Shown: piece by piece, positions 24,714-32,617 of the stretch
Layout: the number at the start of each line of letters is the position of its first letter
Position numbering within the stretch: position 1 is the first letter of the stretch
From: an uncultured Oscillospiraceae bacterium
GTDB lineage: Bacteria > Bacillota > Clostridia > Oscillospirales > Ruminococcaceae
Length of the DNA stretch: 46,334 nt
Assembly (NCBI GenBank): GCA_910579175.1
Contig: CAJTTB010000021.1
Coordinates: forward strand, 1 to 46,334
Reading direction: 5' to 3'
The notes under the pieces: model-generated
What the model saw: the letters and a program-made list of their open reading frames with translations, nothing else
What the model was told of the DNA's origin: nothing
Databases searched by the model: none
Made by a program: the position numbers and the translations under genes

Positions 24714-25130
24714 ATGATGTATAAAAATATAGGTTCGTCAAACGTGTCAAAAATTTTTTATGAGTAGTGAAACGAATTGGCACAAACTATAGATTGTGAT
24801 AAACTGAAATTTGTAATCTATACAGTAGTACCTACAAAACAGCTCATAAAATAGCGATTTTAAACAATCATGATGAAATGATCAAGTTGTTATAATATGT
24901 CCATCGTAATATCTCATAAAAAACTGGTTGGTAATACCATGACTACTAAATTTAAAAAATAGCAGATTATAATCGGAAGTAAAAATTGAAAGTTTGTTGA
25001 TTGATAAGATACAATGATTTTATAAATTTATGTTATTATACAATTGGTATATCAGTATTATTGGGAGAAAATGAAATCATAAATGGTTGAGATGATGTTT
25101 TTTTCTAAGGTAAAGTTATGATTTTACCAG
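24714..25130. other. AT-rich noncoding stretch between nadA and prfB
   Basis: The divergent gap between the two starts is about 610 bp. Apart from the nadA and prfB promoters I see no reading frame with a ribosome site, no strong hairpin and no repeat. Several TATAAT-like sequences occur, as expected in AT-rich DNA. A small RNA cannot be excluded. Confidence 0.5.
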
Positions 25131-25159
25131 TTGCTACGATTGAAATTTCATGTTATAAT
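25131..25159 (+). promoter_or_regulatory. Promoter of prfB
   Basis: TTGCTA (25131-25136) and TATAAT (25154-25159) are spaced 17 bases apart, 76 bases before the prfB start. Confidence 0.6.
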
Positions 25160-25235
25160 ATGGTAATTATTCATAACAATTTGTTGTGATTAAGATGTCA
25201 ATAGTTTATAAAAATACAAAAACAATCAGAGAAGG

Positions 25236-26366
25236 ATGGAACAAAAATTGCTTCAATATGATGAATATAAGGTGAAATTACAGGATTTAGAACCAGAAAT
25301 TTTAGATTTGCGAGATGCATTGGGCATGGATCATTTATTAATGCAAATTGAAGAATTAGAATTAAAATCAGCAGAGCCCAATTTTTGGGATGATATAGAA
25401 ACTTCTCAAAAAGTGCTACAGAAAACCAGCCAATTAAAAAACAGTACCCAGCGTTATGAAAAATTGTATTTATTGTTTGAAGATACGCAGACAATGTTGG
25501 AGATGGCGATAGAGGAAAATGATGAGAGTTTACTTGAGGAAATAGAGGAGAATTATCATTTATTAGAAGAGGAATTACAAGCACAACGTCTTGCTACCTT
25601 GTTGACGGGGGAATATGATCAAAACAATGCCATTTTGACTTTTCATTCTGGCGCTGGGGGAACCGAAGCACAAGATTGGGTGGAAATGCTTTATCGAATG
25701 TATACCCGTTGGGCAGAACGCCATGGCTTTAGCTATCAAATTTTAGATTATTTAGAGGGAGAAGAAGCTGGGATTAAAAGTGCTTCAATTCTGATTAGTG
25801 GTCTGAATGCTTATGGGTATTTGCAGTCAGAAGCTGGTGTGCATCGATTGGTGAGGATTTCTCCATTTGATTCTTCTGGAAGAAGGCATACATCATTTGC
25901 CTCTTTAGAAGTGATGCCAGAAGTCAATGATGATATTCAAATTGAAGTCAAAGATGAGGATCTACGGGTTGATACGTATCGCGCGAGTGGAGCAGGTGGT
26001 CAGCACATTAATAAGACCGACTCAGCGGTTCGAATTACCCACCTTCCAACTGGAATTGTGGTGGCATGTCAGAATGAACGCAGTCAACATCAAAATCGAG
26101 ATATGGCAATGAAGATGTTAAAGTCAAAATTGTTGGAAATCAAAGAGCGTGAACATTTGGAAAAAATCGAGGATATCAAAGGAGAACAAAGAGAAATTGC
26201 TTGGGGCTCTCAAATTCGCTCTTATGTGTTTATGCCATATACTTTAGTAAAGGACCATCGCACTGGATTTGAAAGTGGAAATGTCAATGCCGTTATGGAC
26301 GGAGATTTGGATGGTTTTATCAACGCTTATCTAAAGGCAAAAGGGCAAAAGGAATTAAGTGAATAG
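25236..26366 (+). CDS. prfB: Peptide chain release factor 2
   Basis: RF2 releases the peptide at UGA and UAA codons. The 376-residue protein has SPF at 209-211 (stop-codon recognition) and GGQ at 254-256 (peptidyl-tRNA hydrolysis). The frame is continuous: around codons 24-30 the sequence reads DLRDALG, and the in-frame UGA with CUU slip site found in many bacteria is absent. The programmed-frameshift autoregulation is therefore missing. GAGAAGG directly abuts the ATG, which is poor spacing. A TTG four codons on would be better spaced, so the exact start is uncertain. Confidence 0.95.
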   Translation: MEQKLLQYDEYKVKLQDLEPEILDLRDALGMDHLLMQIEELELKSAEPNFWDDIETSQKVLQKTSQLKNSTQRYEKLYLLFEDTQTMLEMAIEENDESLLEEIEENYHLLEEELQAQRLATLLTGEYDQNNAILTFHSGAGGTEAQDWVEMLYRMYTRWAERHGFSYQILDYLEGEEAGIKSASILISGLNAYGYLQSEAGVHRLVRISPFDSSGRRHTSFASLEVMPEVNDDIQIEVKDEDLRVDTYRASGAGGQHINKTDSAVRITHLPTGIVVACQNERSQHQNRDMAMKMLKSKLLEIKEREHLEKIEDIKGEQREIAWGSQIRSYVFMPYTLVKDHRTGFESGNVNAVMDGDLDGFINAYLKAKGQKELSE

Positions 26367-26456
26367 TTCTCGCGATATTATAATAGATAACTTGATTGGC
26401 AGAATAGGATATTGTTTCATTTCATGTTTGGGGATTCTATAGAAAGGAAGTTTGTT

Positions 26457-27254
26457 TTGAGTAAATCCAAAGGCAATTATGGAATTATGATCACCTGTAT
26501 TTTACTGATTTTCGTATCATTACTGTTAATTGTATTTGTACTTTTTGCAGGAAACAGTACTTTGATGGATAAGATATTGGAACCCTACCGTATTTCTGCA
26601 GAAGGACATGTTGAAAAATTCGATGATGATCCAACGCGAACAAAACAAAATATGGCGGCAAAGATTGGTAAAATCAGTTTAGATGATATTTTATTTTTAG
26701 GAGACTCTCGCACGGTTGCTATGGCTGAGTTTGGATTTGTTCCAAAAAGTCAGATTATGGCAGAGGTTGGACTCAATCACATTTCTGCAATGACTCAATA
26801 TTTTGATAACAATGGATACAGCAACACCATTCAACAGGAAGTTTCAAAGCGCAACCCAAAGGTCATTATCATTAGTTTTGGTGTAAATGGAATTGCTTAT
26901 ATGTCAAAGTCTCAATTTATGGATGGATATCAAGAATTTATTTCAATGGTTCAAAAAGCATCTCCTGATAGTGAAATTATCCTACAGGCGATCATGCCAG
27001 TGGGAAGAAAGCAAGAACAGTCAGATGATAGATTAAACAATCAAGTGATTGAGGATTATAATAAACAACTGCGCACATTAGCCCAACAGAAAAAAATTGA
27101 GTTTTTAGATGTTTCCGATTGCTTAAAGGATAAAAGCGGTTATTTAGATGAGCGTTATGACTCTGGTGATGGGCTTCATTATAATCGGGCAGCTTATGAG
27201 GAGTGGTTTGATCAGATGCTAGATGATTTGGGCAATATATTTTCTATCTATTAA
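26457..27254 (+). CDS. Membrane-anchored SGNH/GDSL hydrolase
   Basis: This 265-residue protein has an N-terminal signal anchor (about residues 9-31, GIMITCILLIFVSLLLIVFVLFA). The hydrolase domain outside has block I ILFLGDSRT (Ser84), an ISFGVNGI block with the Asn, and DGLHYNRAAYEEW with the C-terminal Asp and His. Similar proteins deacetylate surface polysaccharides or peptidoglycan. The substrate here is unknown. TTG at 26457 is chosen because AAGGAAG lies six bases upstream. An ATG 15 codons earlier has none. It is 90 bp downstream of prfB. Confidence 0.85.
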   Translation: MSKSKGNYGIMITCILLIFVSLLLIVFVLFAGNSTLMDKILEPYRISAEGHVEKFDDDPTRTKQNMAAKIGKISLDDILFLGDSRTVAMAEFGFVPKSQIMAEVGLNHISAMTQYFDNNGYSNTIQQEVSKRNPKVIIISFGVNGIAYMSKSQFMDGYQEFISMVQKASPDSEIILQAIMPVGRKQEQSDDRLNNQVIEDYNKQLRTLAQQKKIEFLDVSDCLKDKSGYLDERYDSGDGLHYNRAAYEEWFDQMLDDLGNIFSIY

Positions 27255-27281
27255 TTGGCTGTGATTCTAAGGGGTTTATAA

Positions 27282-27464
27282 CAAAAAAAGACAGTTGGCA
27301 AACGGCGGGTGTCCGTAAAACAGCAATCAAAGCAGAGGAAGAAGCAAAAGGCGTTGGCTGCGCGGAACCGGGAACGAGAGCAAAACAAGCTGCGTATGCG
27401 CCGGGTGAGGGAGGCACAGAGGGTCGCAAAGGAAGCCGCGAGAGTTTCCTATCCGGCTGGTTGA
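27282..27464 (+). pseudogene. Fragment of a basic, charged protein in a GC-rich patch
   Basis: A reading frame opens straight after a TAA and runs 60 codons to TGA, with no credible start or ribosome site. The translation is strongly basic and helical (GKRRVSVKQQSKQRKKQKAL, then RVREAQRVAKEAARVSYPAG). Its codons are rich in G and C (CGG, GCG, GAG), unlike the surrounding genes. It looks like the 3' end of a gene from another genome, perhaps a mobile-element protein. I cannot name the family. Confidence 0.45.
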
Positions 27465-27560
27465 TTTGTTTCTGTCATTGTGCCATACTTCTCACAGTCA
27501 CAGCTTGAGAAACAAGGACAAATACAAATATGGCGGTATTTATGAAAGAGAGGGTCCCCT

Positions 27561-28178
27561 ATGAAAAGAGTGTACTTTTTGGGTGGTTCTCCCGGATCGG
27601 GAAAAACCACTTTGGCGGATACTATTTATAAAAACTTGGGTGTTCCAGTATACCATACAGACGATATCTTTCTGACTTCTAATGTGAACAAAAACAAGCA
27701 ACCGCATATGTTTGGACTTCGTGAACTTTCTAATCCACTGGATATTTGGAATCGTTCTCCGCAAAGCTGCTTGGATTTTTGGCTAAAATATTATGAAGAA
27801 GCATTTGGGATTCTTATGGAGAATCTGCACCAAAGGCAGGAAAGTCTCCATCCTTTATTGGTCGAGGGTGTTTGCATTTTACCGCATTTCCTTGAGAAAA
27901 TCGATTGCAAATCAAATGCTTATTTTCTGATAAGCTGTCATACTTTTTTAGAAGAAGCCATATCACAAAAACTCAAACAAATACCCGCATTTTTTGATAA
28001 ACATGAGAGTCATAAGATGTACGAGAATATGCTGTACGTCTTTTCGAGTGTATCACAGATCATTATTGAGCACTGCAAACGTGCCAATTTCCCTTATTTG
28101 CTAATTCAAAAAGCAAAAGACTATTCAATCAATTACCAAAAAATCACAAATCAGTTTTCACTGCTGGAAAAAGTATAA
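27561..28178 (+). CDS. P-loop kinase / AAA-type small nucleotide-binding protein
   Basis: This 205-residue protein begins MKRVYFLGGSPGSGKTTLADTI, a Walker A motif (residues 9-16). VPVYHTDDIF, an adenylate-kinase-like acceptor segment, and LLVEGVCILP as Walker B follow. Such proteins phosphorylate small molecules and include antibiotic phosphotransferases, but the substrate is not evident. GAGAGG lies seven bases before the ATG. The gene itself is AT-rich but is flanked on both sides by GC-rich DNA (27282-27464 and 28191-28404), so it looks like cargo of an inserted element. Confidence 0.7.
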   Translation: MKRVYFLGGSPGSGKTTLADTIYKNLGVPVYHTDDIFLTSNVNKNKQPHMFGLRELSNPLDIWNRSPQSCLDFWLKYYEEAFGILMENLHQRQESLHPLLVEGVCILPHFLEKIDCKSNAYFLISCHTFLEEAISQKLKQIPAFFDKHESHKMYENMLYVFSSVSQIIIEHCKRANFPYLLIQKAKDYSINYQKITNQFSLLEKV

Positions 28179-28190
28179 CAATCAAGCAAG

Positions 28191-28375
28191 GGCGCACTTC
28201 TATACATGGTCTGCGATCATGTATCGTGCGCTCTGCAAGGTCTGGTCCTGACTTACGAAAGTCAGGACCGTTTGCGTCGCTACACTCTGTACAAGGGACT
28301 GCATCCCTTGCGCCGCTTCGCGGCTATCCCTGTGCCCTCGCCAGAAGTGAAACGGCGGACCGAAGTCACGCCGTC
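28191..28375 (+). ncRNA. GC-rich cluster of five consecutive hairpins, candidate structured RNA
   Basis: Successive inverted repeats are GGCGCAC/GTGCGCT with inner ATACATG/CATGTAT (28191-28232), GGTCCTGACTT/AAGTCAGGACC (28244-28269, 4-base loop), CAAGGGA/TCCCTTG (28292-28310), GCCGC/GCGGC (28312-28324) and ACGGCG/CGCCGT (28352-28374). A terminator follows. The region is far richer in G and C than its surroundings and has no convincing gene. It may be a structured RNA or the end of a mobile element. Confidence 0.45.
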
Positions 28376-28376
28376 C

Positions 28377-28404
28377 CCTGAAAATACAAGGTTTTCAGGT
28401 TTTT
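28377..28404 (+). terminator. Terminator ending the GC-rich patch
   Basis: CCTGAAAA (28377-28384) pairs with TTTTCAGG (28392-28399), followed by TTTTT. It lies after the hairpin cluster and about 200 bases after the kinase stop. Confidence 0.85.
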
Positions 28405-28514
28405 CAAAAATACTGTTTTATGACCACTCGGCTAATTGCCAACCATCTTTTTTATTTGGTTTAGAGGTTATATATTTTTGCAATTTTGGGAATCATAAAA
28501 ATAAAGTTGGATGA

Positions 28515-28796
28515 TTAAAAAACAGCTTTGAAAAAGTCAATGATAAGAGGAATTAAAAAGAGAATGCCAATTAAGCCACCAGCTAAAAAGAGAATCAATA
28601 TCACATTGGAAAAAGTATGACGAGAGGGCTTAGAGGAACTGGAAATAACATTAATTTTAGTTTCTGGCATTGGAAATGGATTTTGTGGATTGTTTTGTTG
28701 AGATGGACTAGAAGAGTTTTCCACCTTTTGTCCACAATTGGTACAAAAATTTTCTCCATGGAGTGGGTTTCCGCAATTGGTACAGAAGTGATTCAT
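28515..28796 (-). CDS. Zinc-ribbon membrane protein
   Basis: This 93-residue protein has two CxxC pairs at the N-terminus (FCTNCGNPLHGENFCTNCGQ), a typical double-zinc-knuckle ribbon. A Ser/Pro/Gln-rich linker follows, then a C-terminal hydrophobic helix (about 66-88, VILILFLAGGLIGILFLIPLII). Such small proteins are common in Clostridia and have no assigned function. AAAGGAG lies about six bases before the ATG. It is convergent with the kinase gene. Confidence 0.82.
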   Translation of the reverse strand: MNHFCTNCGNPLHGENFCTNCGQKVENSSSPSQQNNPQNPFPMPETKINVISSSSKPSRHTFSNVILILFLAGGLIGILFLIPLIIDFFKAVF

Positions 28797-29240
28797 AAAA
28801 ATCTCCTTTCATTTGGATATTTCTAAAAGTATTTTGAAATAACAGTTATAGAATTACTGATGTGATTTAACAGGATAGCAAGAGAATATGTTTATTTCTA
28901 TATGTGTAGGCACATTGTAAGTTCATATGATATTTTATTATAACATATTTTTTCTATTTGAGAATCAATAAAATCTATTTTTTAGATATGATCACAAAAA
29001 TCAATCTGATTGGTGATAAGAGAGGGTAATTACTATTTGAAAAAATTATTGATAGGATAGTGTGTAAAAGTAGTAAAAATCTATAAATCAAAAATCGATT
29101 TTATTTGGTTATTCGATTTTTTTAAAAATTGAAAGTAAAAGAATGATTCTGTTATTTAGGTAGCTTTGTTTTGTGTGCCTTAAAAAAGAAATTTAATTCT
29201 GTGAATTCATACAAATATTGGTTTTAATTTTTCTAAAATA
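28797..29240. other. AT-rich gene-poor stretch
   Basis: About 440 bp of very AT-rich sequence upstream of the zinc-ribbon gene. No open frame has a ribosome site and I see no strong hairpin or repeat. Confidence 0.5.
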
Positions 29241-29269
29241 TTGTAATGCAAAACAAATTACGGTATAAT
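29241..29269 (+). promoter_or_regulatory. Promoter of the small-peptide gene
   Basis: TTGTAA (29241-29246) and TATAAT (29264-29269) are spaced exactly 17 bases apart, 54 bases before the candidate start codon. Confidence 0.6.
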
Positions 29270-29322
29270 TTTTTCACATATCATCTGTATTAAATTGTTT
29301 CGTTACCAATACAGGAGTGTGC

Positions 29323-29406
29323 ATGATGATAGATTTAGCACGTCAGCAGTTGTTTATGTTGGCGTGTTTTTTGTATTTATTTTTTGTTATAAGAATTGGT
29401 GGATAA
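29323..29406 (+). CDS. Candidate 27-residue hydrophobic peptide
   Basis: The peptide has a short charged start (MMIDLARQQ), one hydrophobic helix of about 15 residues (LFMLACFLYLFFVI) and a tail RIGG. Support comes from a well-placed AGGAG (29313-29317), five or eight bases before tandem ATGs, and a 17-base-spaced promoter. A leader hairpin, CTGTATT (29285-29291) with AATACAG (29308-29314), buries the first bases of the ribosome site. Size, hydrophobicity and a masked ribosome site resemble type I toxins, but no antisense RNA promoter is evident. It may equally be an unrelated small membrane protein. Confidence 0.4.
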   Translation: MMIDLARQQLFMLACFLYLFFVIRIGG

Positions 29407-29453
29407 AATCCATTGATATAAGATAACAAAGAATACTCCTTTGTTCTAAAATT

Positions 29454-29571
29454 CGCAAATACACATGAAAGCAATATCATCGTTTTATTTGCGGACATTT
29501 GTAAGCTGTGAATACGTTTTTTGTTTTAGAAAAGGAAATGGAGGTGATAGATAATTACTAAATAAGTAATT
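29454..29571 (+). promoter_or_regulatory. Structured leader with an orphan ribosome site before the small XRE gene
   Basis: CGCAAATA (29454-29461) pairs with TATTTGCG (29486-29493). Further on, a near-perfect ribosome site GGAGGTGAT (29540-29548) has no start codon and no open frame after it, because stops follow within a few codons. It is followed by another hairpin, AATTACT/AGTAATT (29553-29571). This may be a decayed gene start or a regulatory leader. Confidence 0.35.
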
Positions 29572-29635
29572 TTATAACTGAATAAGTATTAATCTTACAT
29601 TGACTGGTAAAATTATCATAGGGGTACACACTTAT

Positions 29636-29902
29636 ATGATAAGAATATATCTGTCCCGAGTACTCGGTGAAAAAAGAATGACGCAGGCAGAACTATCAAG
29701 AAAAACTGGGATTAGACCTGCTACCATCAATGAAATTTATCATGAATTGACAGAGAGAATTAATTTGGAGCATCTAGATAGAATCTGTGAGGTTCTTGAT
29801 TGTCCGCTAAGCGATTTGATGAACTATGAACCGAATAGAATTAAAAAGACAGGGAAAGATTTAATAGTCGAAGAACATCGGAGACGAAAACAAAGTCGAT
29901 GA
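29636..29902 (+). CDS. Small XRE-family (Cro/C1-type) regulator
   Basis: This 88-residue protein is essentially one helix-turn-helix domain of the HTH_26 kind: LSRVLGEKRMTQAELSRKTGIRPATINEIYHELTERINLEHLDRICEVLDCPLSDLMNYEP, with a basic tail. These are often found in mobile elements or as phase and antitoxin regulators. The start at 29636 has only a weak AGGGG site. The ATG sits at the centre of a short dyad (CTTAT-ATG-ATAAG), which might allow self-repression. It precedes a serine recombinase gene. Confidence 0.8.
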   Translation: MIRIYLSRVLGEKRMTQAELSRKTGIRPATINEIYHELTERINLEHLDRICEVLDCPLSDLMNYEPNRIKKTGKDLIVEEHRRRKQSR

Positions 29903-29921
29903 GGATTTTATATCCTTATCG
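29897..29921 (+). terminator. Terminator overlapping the XRE stop codon
   Basis: CGATGAGGAT (29897-29906, including the TGA) pairs with ATCCTTATCG (29912-29921, one G-U). A T-rich stretch ending in TTTTTT follows about 10 bases later. Confidence 0.65.
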
Positions 29922-30031
29922 GCTTATTTGATTTTTTAAAATAGCAGATCTGGACAGTTTGTGATAAAATATCCTGTATTTTATGGAGTAACTGAAACGA
30001 ACCACAACGATACAATATAGGAGGAAAAACC

Positions 30032-30622
30032 ATGAATCAATTTGGATATTTAAGAGTATCAACAAAGGACCAAAATGAAGACAGACAACTAATCGCATTA
30101 GAACCATTTCACATACCATTAAAAAATATTTATATGGATAAGATGAGTGGAAAAAATTTTAATCGTCCTGCTTATCATAGAATGTTAAAGAGAATGAAAA
30201 AAGGCGATTTATTGGTGATTAAAAGCATTGATAGGTTGGGACGCAACTATGAAGAAATTATTGAACAATGGAGGATTATTACAAAAGAGAAGTTTGTGGA
30301 TATCATTGTGTTGGATATGCCCTTATTGGATACGCGAAATCAGGGGAGGGATTTAACTGGTACTTTTATTGCGGATTTGGTACTTCAGATTCTAAGCTAT
30401 GTGGCGCAAACGGAACGCGAAAACACTAGACAGCGCCAGGCAGAAGGGATTGAAGCTGCAAAGAAAAAGGGAATTCGTTTTGGAAGACCCAAAAAAGAAA
30501 TTCCAGAAGCGTTTTATCAAGTGCGAAAACTTTGGGAAGAAAAGAAAATAAATTCTCGCAGTGCAGCGGCGCAGTTGGGCGTTTCACAAGATACTTTTTT
30601 GCGGTGGGCACGTCAGAAGTAA
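30032..30622 (+). CDS. Serine recombinase (resolvase/invertase family)
   Basis: This 196-residue enzyme of the small resolvase/invertase class begins MNQFGYLRVSTKDQNEDRQ with the nucleophile Ser10. It has KSIDRLGRNYEE with the catalytic arginines Arg68 and Arg71. The E-helix region is IADLVLQILSYVAQTEREN, and a C-terminal helix-turn-helix (SAAAQLGVSQDTFLRWARQK) binds DNA. It appears complete. AGGAGG precedes the ATG. I found no paired inverted crossover sites around it, so whether it inverts, resolves or is a relic is open. With the adjacent XRE gene it suggests a remnant of a mobile element. Confidence 0.92.
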   Translation: MNQFGYLRVSTKDQNEDRQLIALEPFHIPLKNIYMDKMSGKNFNRPAYHRMLKRMKKGDLLVIKSIDRLGRNYEEIIEQWRIITKEKFVDIIVLDMPLLDTRNQGRDLTGTFIADLVLQILSYVAQTERENTRQRQAEGIEAAKKKGIRFGRPKKEIPEAFYQVRKLWEEKKINSRSAAAQLGVSQDTFLRWARQK

Positions 30623-30634
30623 CATAAATTCTTA

Positions 30635-30663
30635 TTGAGTTTGCAGACAAATTCAGGTATAAT
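30635..30663 (+). promoter_or_regulatory. Promoter upstream of the ANT(6)-selD series
   Basis: TTGAGT (30635-30640) and TATAAT (30658-30663) have 17-base spacing. No terminator is visible between the ANT(6)-like gene and selD, so this may drive the selenium-molybdenum genes too. Confidence 0.68.
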
Positions 30664-30696
30664 AAAATCAAATCGAAACATCAAGGGGGAAATATA

Positions 30697-31563
30697 ATGC
30701 GTACAGATGAACAAATGTTTGATTTTATTCTTCAATTTGCAAAAGAACAAGAAACGATTCGTGCGGTTTATATGAATGGTTCTAGGACAAATCCCAATGT
30801 CCCGAAAGATATCCTTCAGGATTTTGATATTGTATATGTGGTAACAGAGACAGAACCTTATTTGACTGACAAGCGTTGGATATCTAGATTTGGGGAAATA
30901 ACAGTTATGCAGGAGCCAGATGCACCAGGACTTTTTGCAAGTGATCATGATCCAAAAGAACAATATGCTTTTTTAATGCAGTTTGAAGATGGAAATCGAA
31001 TTGATTTGACTTTACAGACGGTTGAAGTTTGTAAAAGAAATTATCTTCAGGATAAACTGACATTACCATTATTGGATAAAGATCATATTCTGCCGCAGAT
31101 TTCTCCACCAAGCGATGTGGATTATCACGTAAAAAAACCAACTCCAGTACAATTTAGAGGTTGTTGTAATGAGTTTTGGTGGGTTTGCCCTTATATGGCA
31201 AAGGGTTTGTGGAGAAAAGAAGTGTTGTATGCAATTGATCATCTGAATTTTTATATTAGACCAATGCTGATTCAAATGTTATCTTGGAAGGTTGGTATCC
31301 AAACAGACTTTTCCATCAGTGTCGGTAAAAATGCAAAGTATTTAAAACAATATCTTGAGCCATCTATCTGGGAAAAGCTGTTAAACACCTACTCAGATGC
31401 AGATGAGGAACATTTGTGGAATGCCTTGTTTGCAATGTGTCAGCTTTTTTCAGAAATTGCTCAAGAGGTTGCCGATCAACTGCATTTTGAGTATTTTTGG
31501 GAAGAAGAACAAAAAACAATTTGTCATCTAAAAAAATTATATCATCGAGAAATCGGTCAATAA
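30697..31563 (+). CDS. ANT(6)/AadK-like aminoglycoside 6-adenylyltransferase family protein
   Basis: This 288-residue nucleotidyltransferase matches AadK/AadE along its length. It has MRTDEQMFDFILQFAKEQET, the nucleotide site GSRTNPNVPKD (GSR 28-30), metal-binding Asp42 and Asp44 in QDFDIVY, FEDGNRIDLTL, and CCNEFWWVCPYMAKGLWRKEVLYAIDHLN. Family members inactivate streptomycin by adenylation. Chromosomal homologues are common in Firmicutes and may have other roles. GGGGGAAA lies before the ATG. It ends only 11 bases before selD. Resistance is not proven by sequence alone. Confidence 0.88.
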   Translation: MRTDEQMFDFILQFAKEQETIRAVYMNGSRTNPNVPKDILQDFDIVYVVTETEPYLTDKRWISRFGEITVMQEPDAPGLFASDHDPKEQYAFLMQFEDGNRIDLTLQTVEVCKRNYLQDKLTLPLLDKDHILPQISPPSDVDYHVKKPTPVQFRGCCNEFWWVCPYMAKGLWRKEVLYAIDHLNFYIRPMLIQMLSWKVGIQTDFSISVGKNAKYLKQYLEPSIWEKLLNTYSDADEEHLWNALFAMCQLFSEIAQEVADQLHFEYFWEEEQKTICHLKKLYHREIGQ

Positions 31564-31574
31564 AGGAATTGCTT

Positions 31575-32603
31575 ATGAGTCAAGAATCTACCATTTTTTG
31601 TAAAAACGGCGGCTGTACGGCAAAACTAGGTCCTGATATATTATCGCATGTATTAAAACAAATACCGCAAGGTAATCCAGATAAAGATTTGTTGGTGGGA
31701 TATCACCATTCAGATGATGCGGCGGTATATCGTTTGACAGAGGACTTGGCAATGGTACAGACATTGGACTTTTTTCCACCAATGATAGACGATCCCTATT
31801 TATTTGGTCAGATTGCCGCGACCAATGCGTTGAGTGATATCTATGCAATGGGTGCACAGGTAAAAACGGCATTGAATATTGTCTGTTTTCCAGAACAGAT
31901 GGATTTGAATATTTTGGGCAAAATACTGCTGGGAGGTTCTGAAAAGGTAGCAGAAGCAGGTGGCGTATTGGCAGGCGGACATTCGATTCATGATGAAGGT
32001 GTCAAATATGGGTTATCTGTAACAGGTGTGATTCACCCAAATCAGATACTTGCAAATCGTCAGTCCCAGATAGCAGACAAATTGATTTTGACCAAACCAT
32101 TGGGGATAGGAATTATATGTGCTGCCAATCGAATGGGAGCAGCGTCTACTGCGTCTATGGATATGGCAGTGACATCTATGACAACGCTAAATCGATATGC
32201 GTCAGAAATACTAAAAAAATATCGGGTACACAGTTGTACTGATATTACTGGGTTTGGTTTATTAAAGCACTTAGACGAGATGTTGGATGAAAGTCACAGC
32301 GCTATCATTTTATCTGAGTCAGTTCCAGTGATATCAGAGGCGCTTGATTATGCAGAAAATTTCTTTTTGACAGCAGCTGGGCAGAGGAATCGGAATGCTT
32401 TGGCAAATAAGGTACAGTTTGCATGTCAAAACTTTGCAATGGAAGAGCTGTTATTTGACCCACAGACCTCTGGTGGTTTACTGGTTTGCATTGATCCAGA
32501 AGATGCACCAGCAGCATTAAGAGAACTGAATACACTTTCTTTACAGAGTAACATGATAGGGGAAGTTGTAAAACGGTCAGATTATCGAATAAAAGTAATT
32601 TAG
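31575..32603 (+). CDS. selD: Selenide, water dikinase SelD
   Basis: SelD makes selenophosphate, the selenium donor, from selenide and ATP. The 342-residue protein has the active-site loop KNGGCTAKLGP with Cys14 and Lys17. The second residue after the nucleophile, Cys in E. coli, is Ala here. HSDDAAVYRL, TLDFFPPMIDDPYLFGQIAATNALSDIYAMG and the C-terminal DPQTSGGLL are the usual ATP and metal motifs. No selenocysteine codon is used. The start at 31575 has AAAGGA upstream. It is followed at once by yedF and yqeB. With no selA or selB in view it behaves like the 'orphan' selD of molybdenum hydroxylase systems. Confidence 0.95.
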   Translation: MSQESTIFCKNGGCTAKLGPDILSHVLKQIPQGNPDKDLLVGYHHSDDAAVYRLTEDLAMVQTLDFFPPMIDDPYLFGQIAATNALSDIYAMGAQVKTALNIVCFPEQMDLNILGKILLGGSEKVAEAGGVLAGGHSIHDEGVKYGLSVTGVIHPNQILANRQSQIADKLILTKPLGIGIICAANRMGAASTASMDMAVTSMTTLNRYASEILKKYRVHSCTDITGFGLLKHLDEMLDESHSAIILSESVPVISEALDYAENFFLTAAGQRNRNALANKVQFACQNFAMEELLFDPQTSGGLLVCIDPEDAPAALRELNTLSLQSNMIGEVVKRSDYRIKVI

Positions 32604-32617
32604 AAAGAAGAGAAAAG

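Noticed and set aside
27244..27429. Minus-strand frame in the GC-rich patch
   Set aside because: It is the shadow of the plus-strand basic frame, has no ribosome site, and its proline/serine-rich composition is typical of antisense translation.
28191..28404. Group II intron remnant
   Set aside because: No domain V-like hairpin and no reverse transcriptase fragment are seen.
30032..30622. Invertible DNA switch next to the serine recombinase
   Set aside because: I could not find a pair of inverted crossover sites flanking any promoter nearby.
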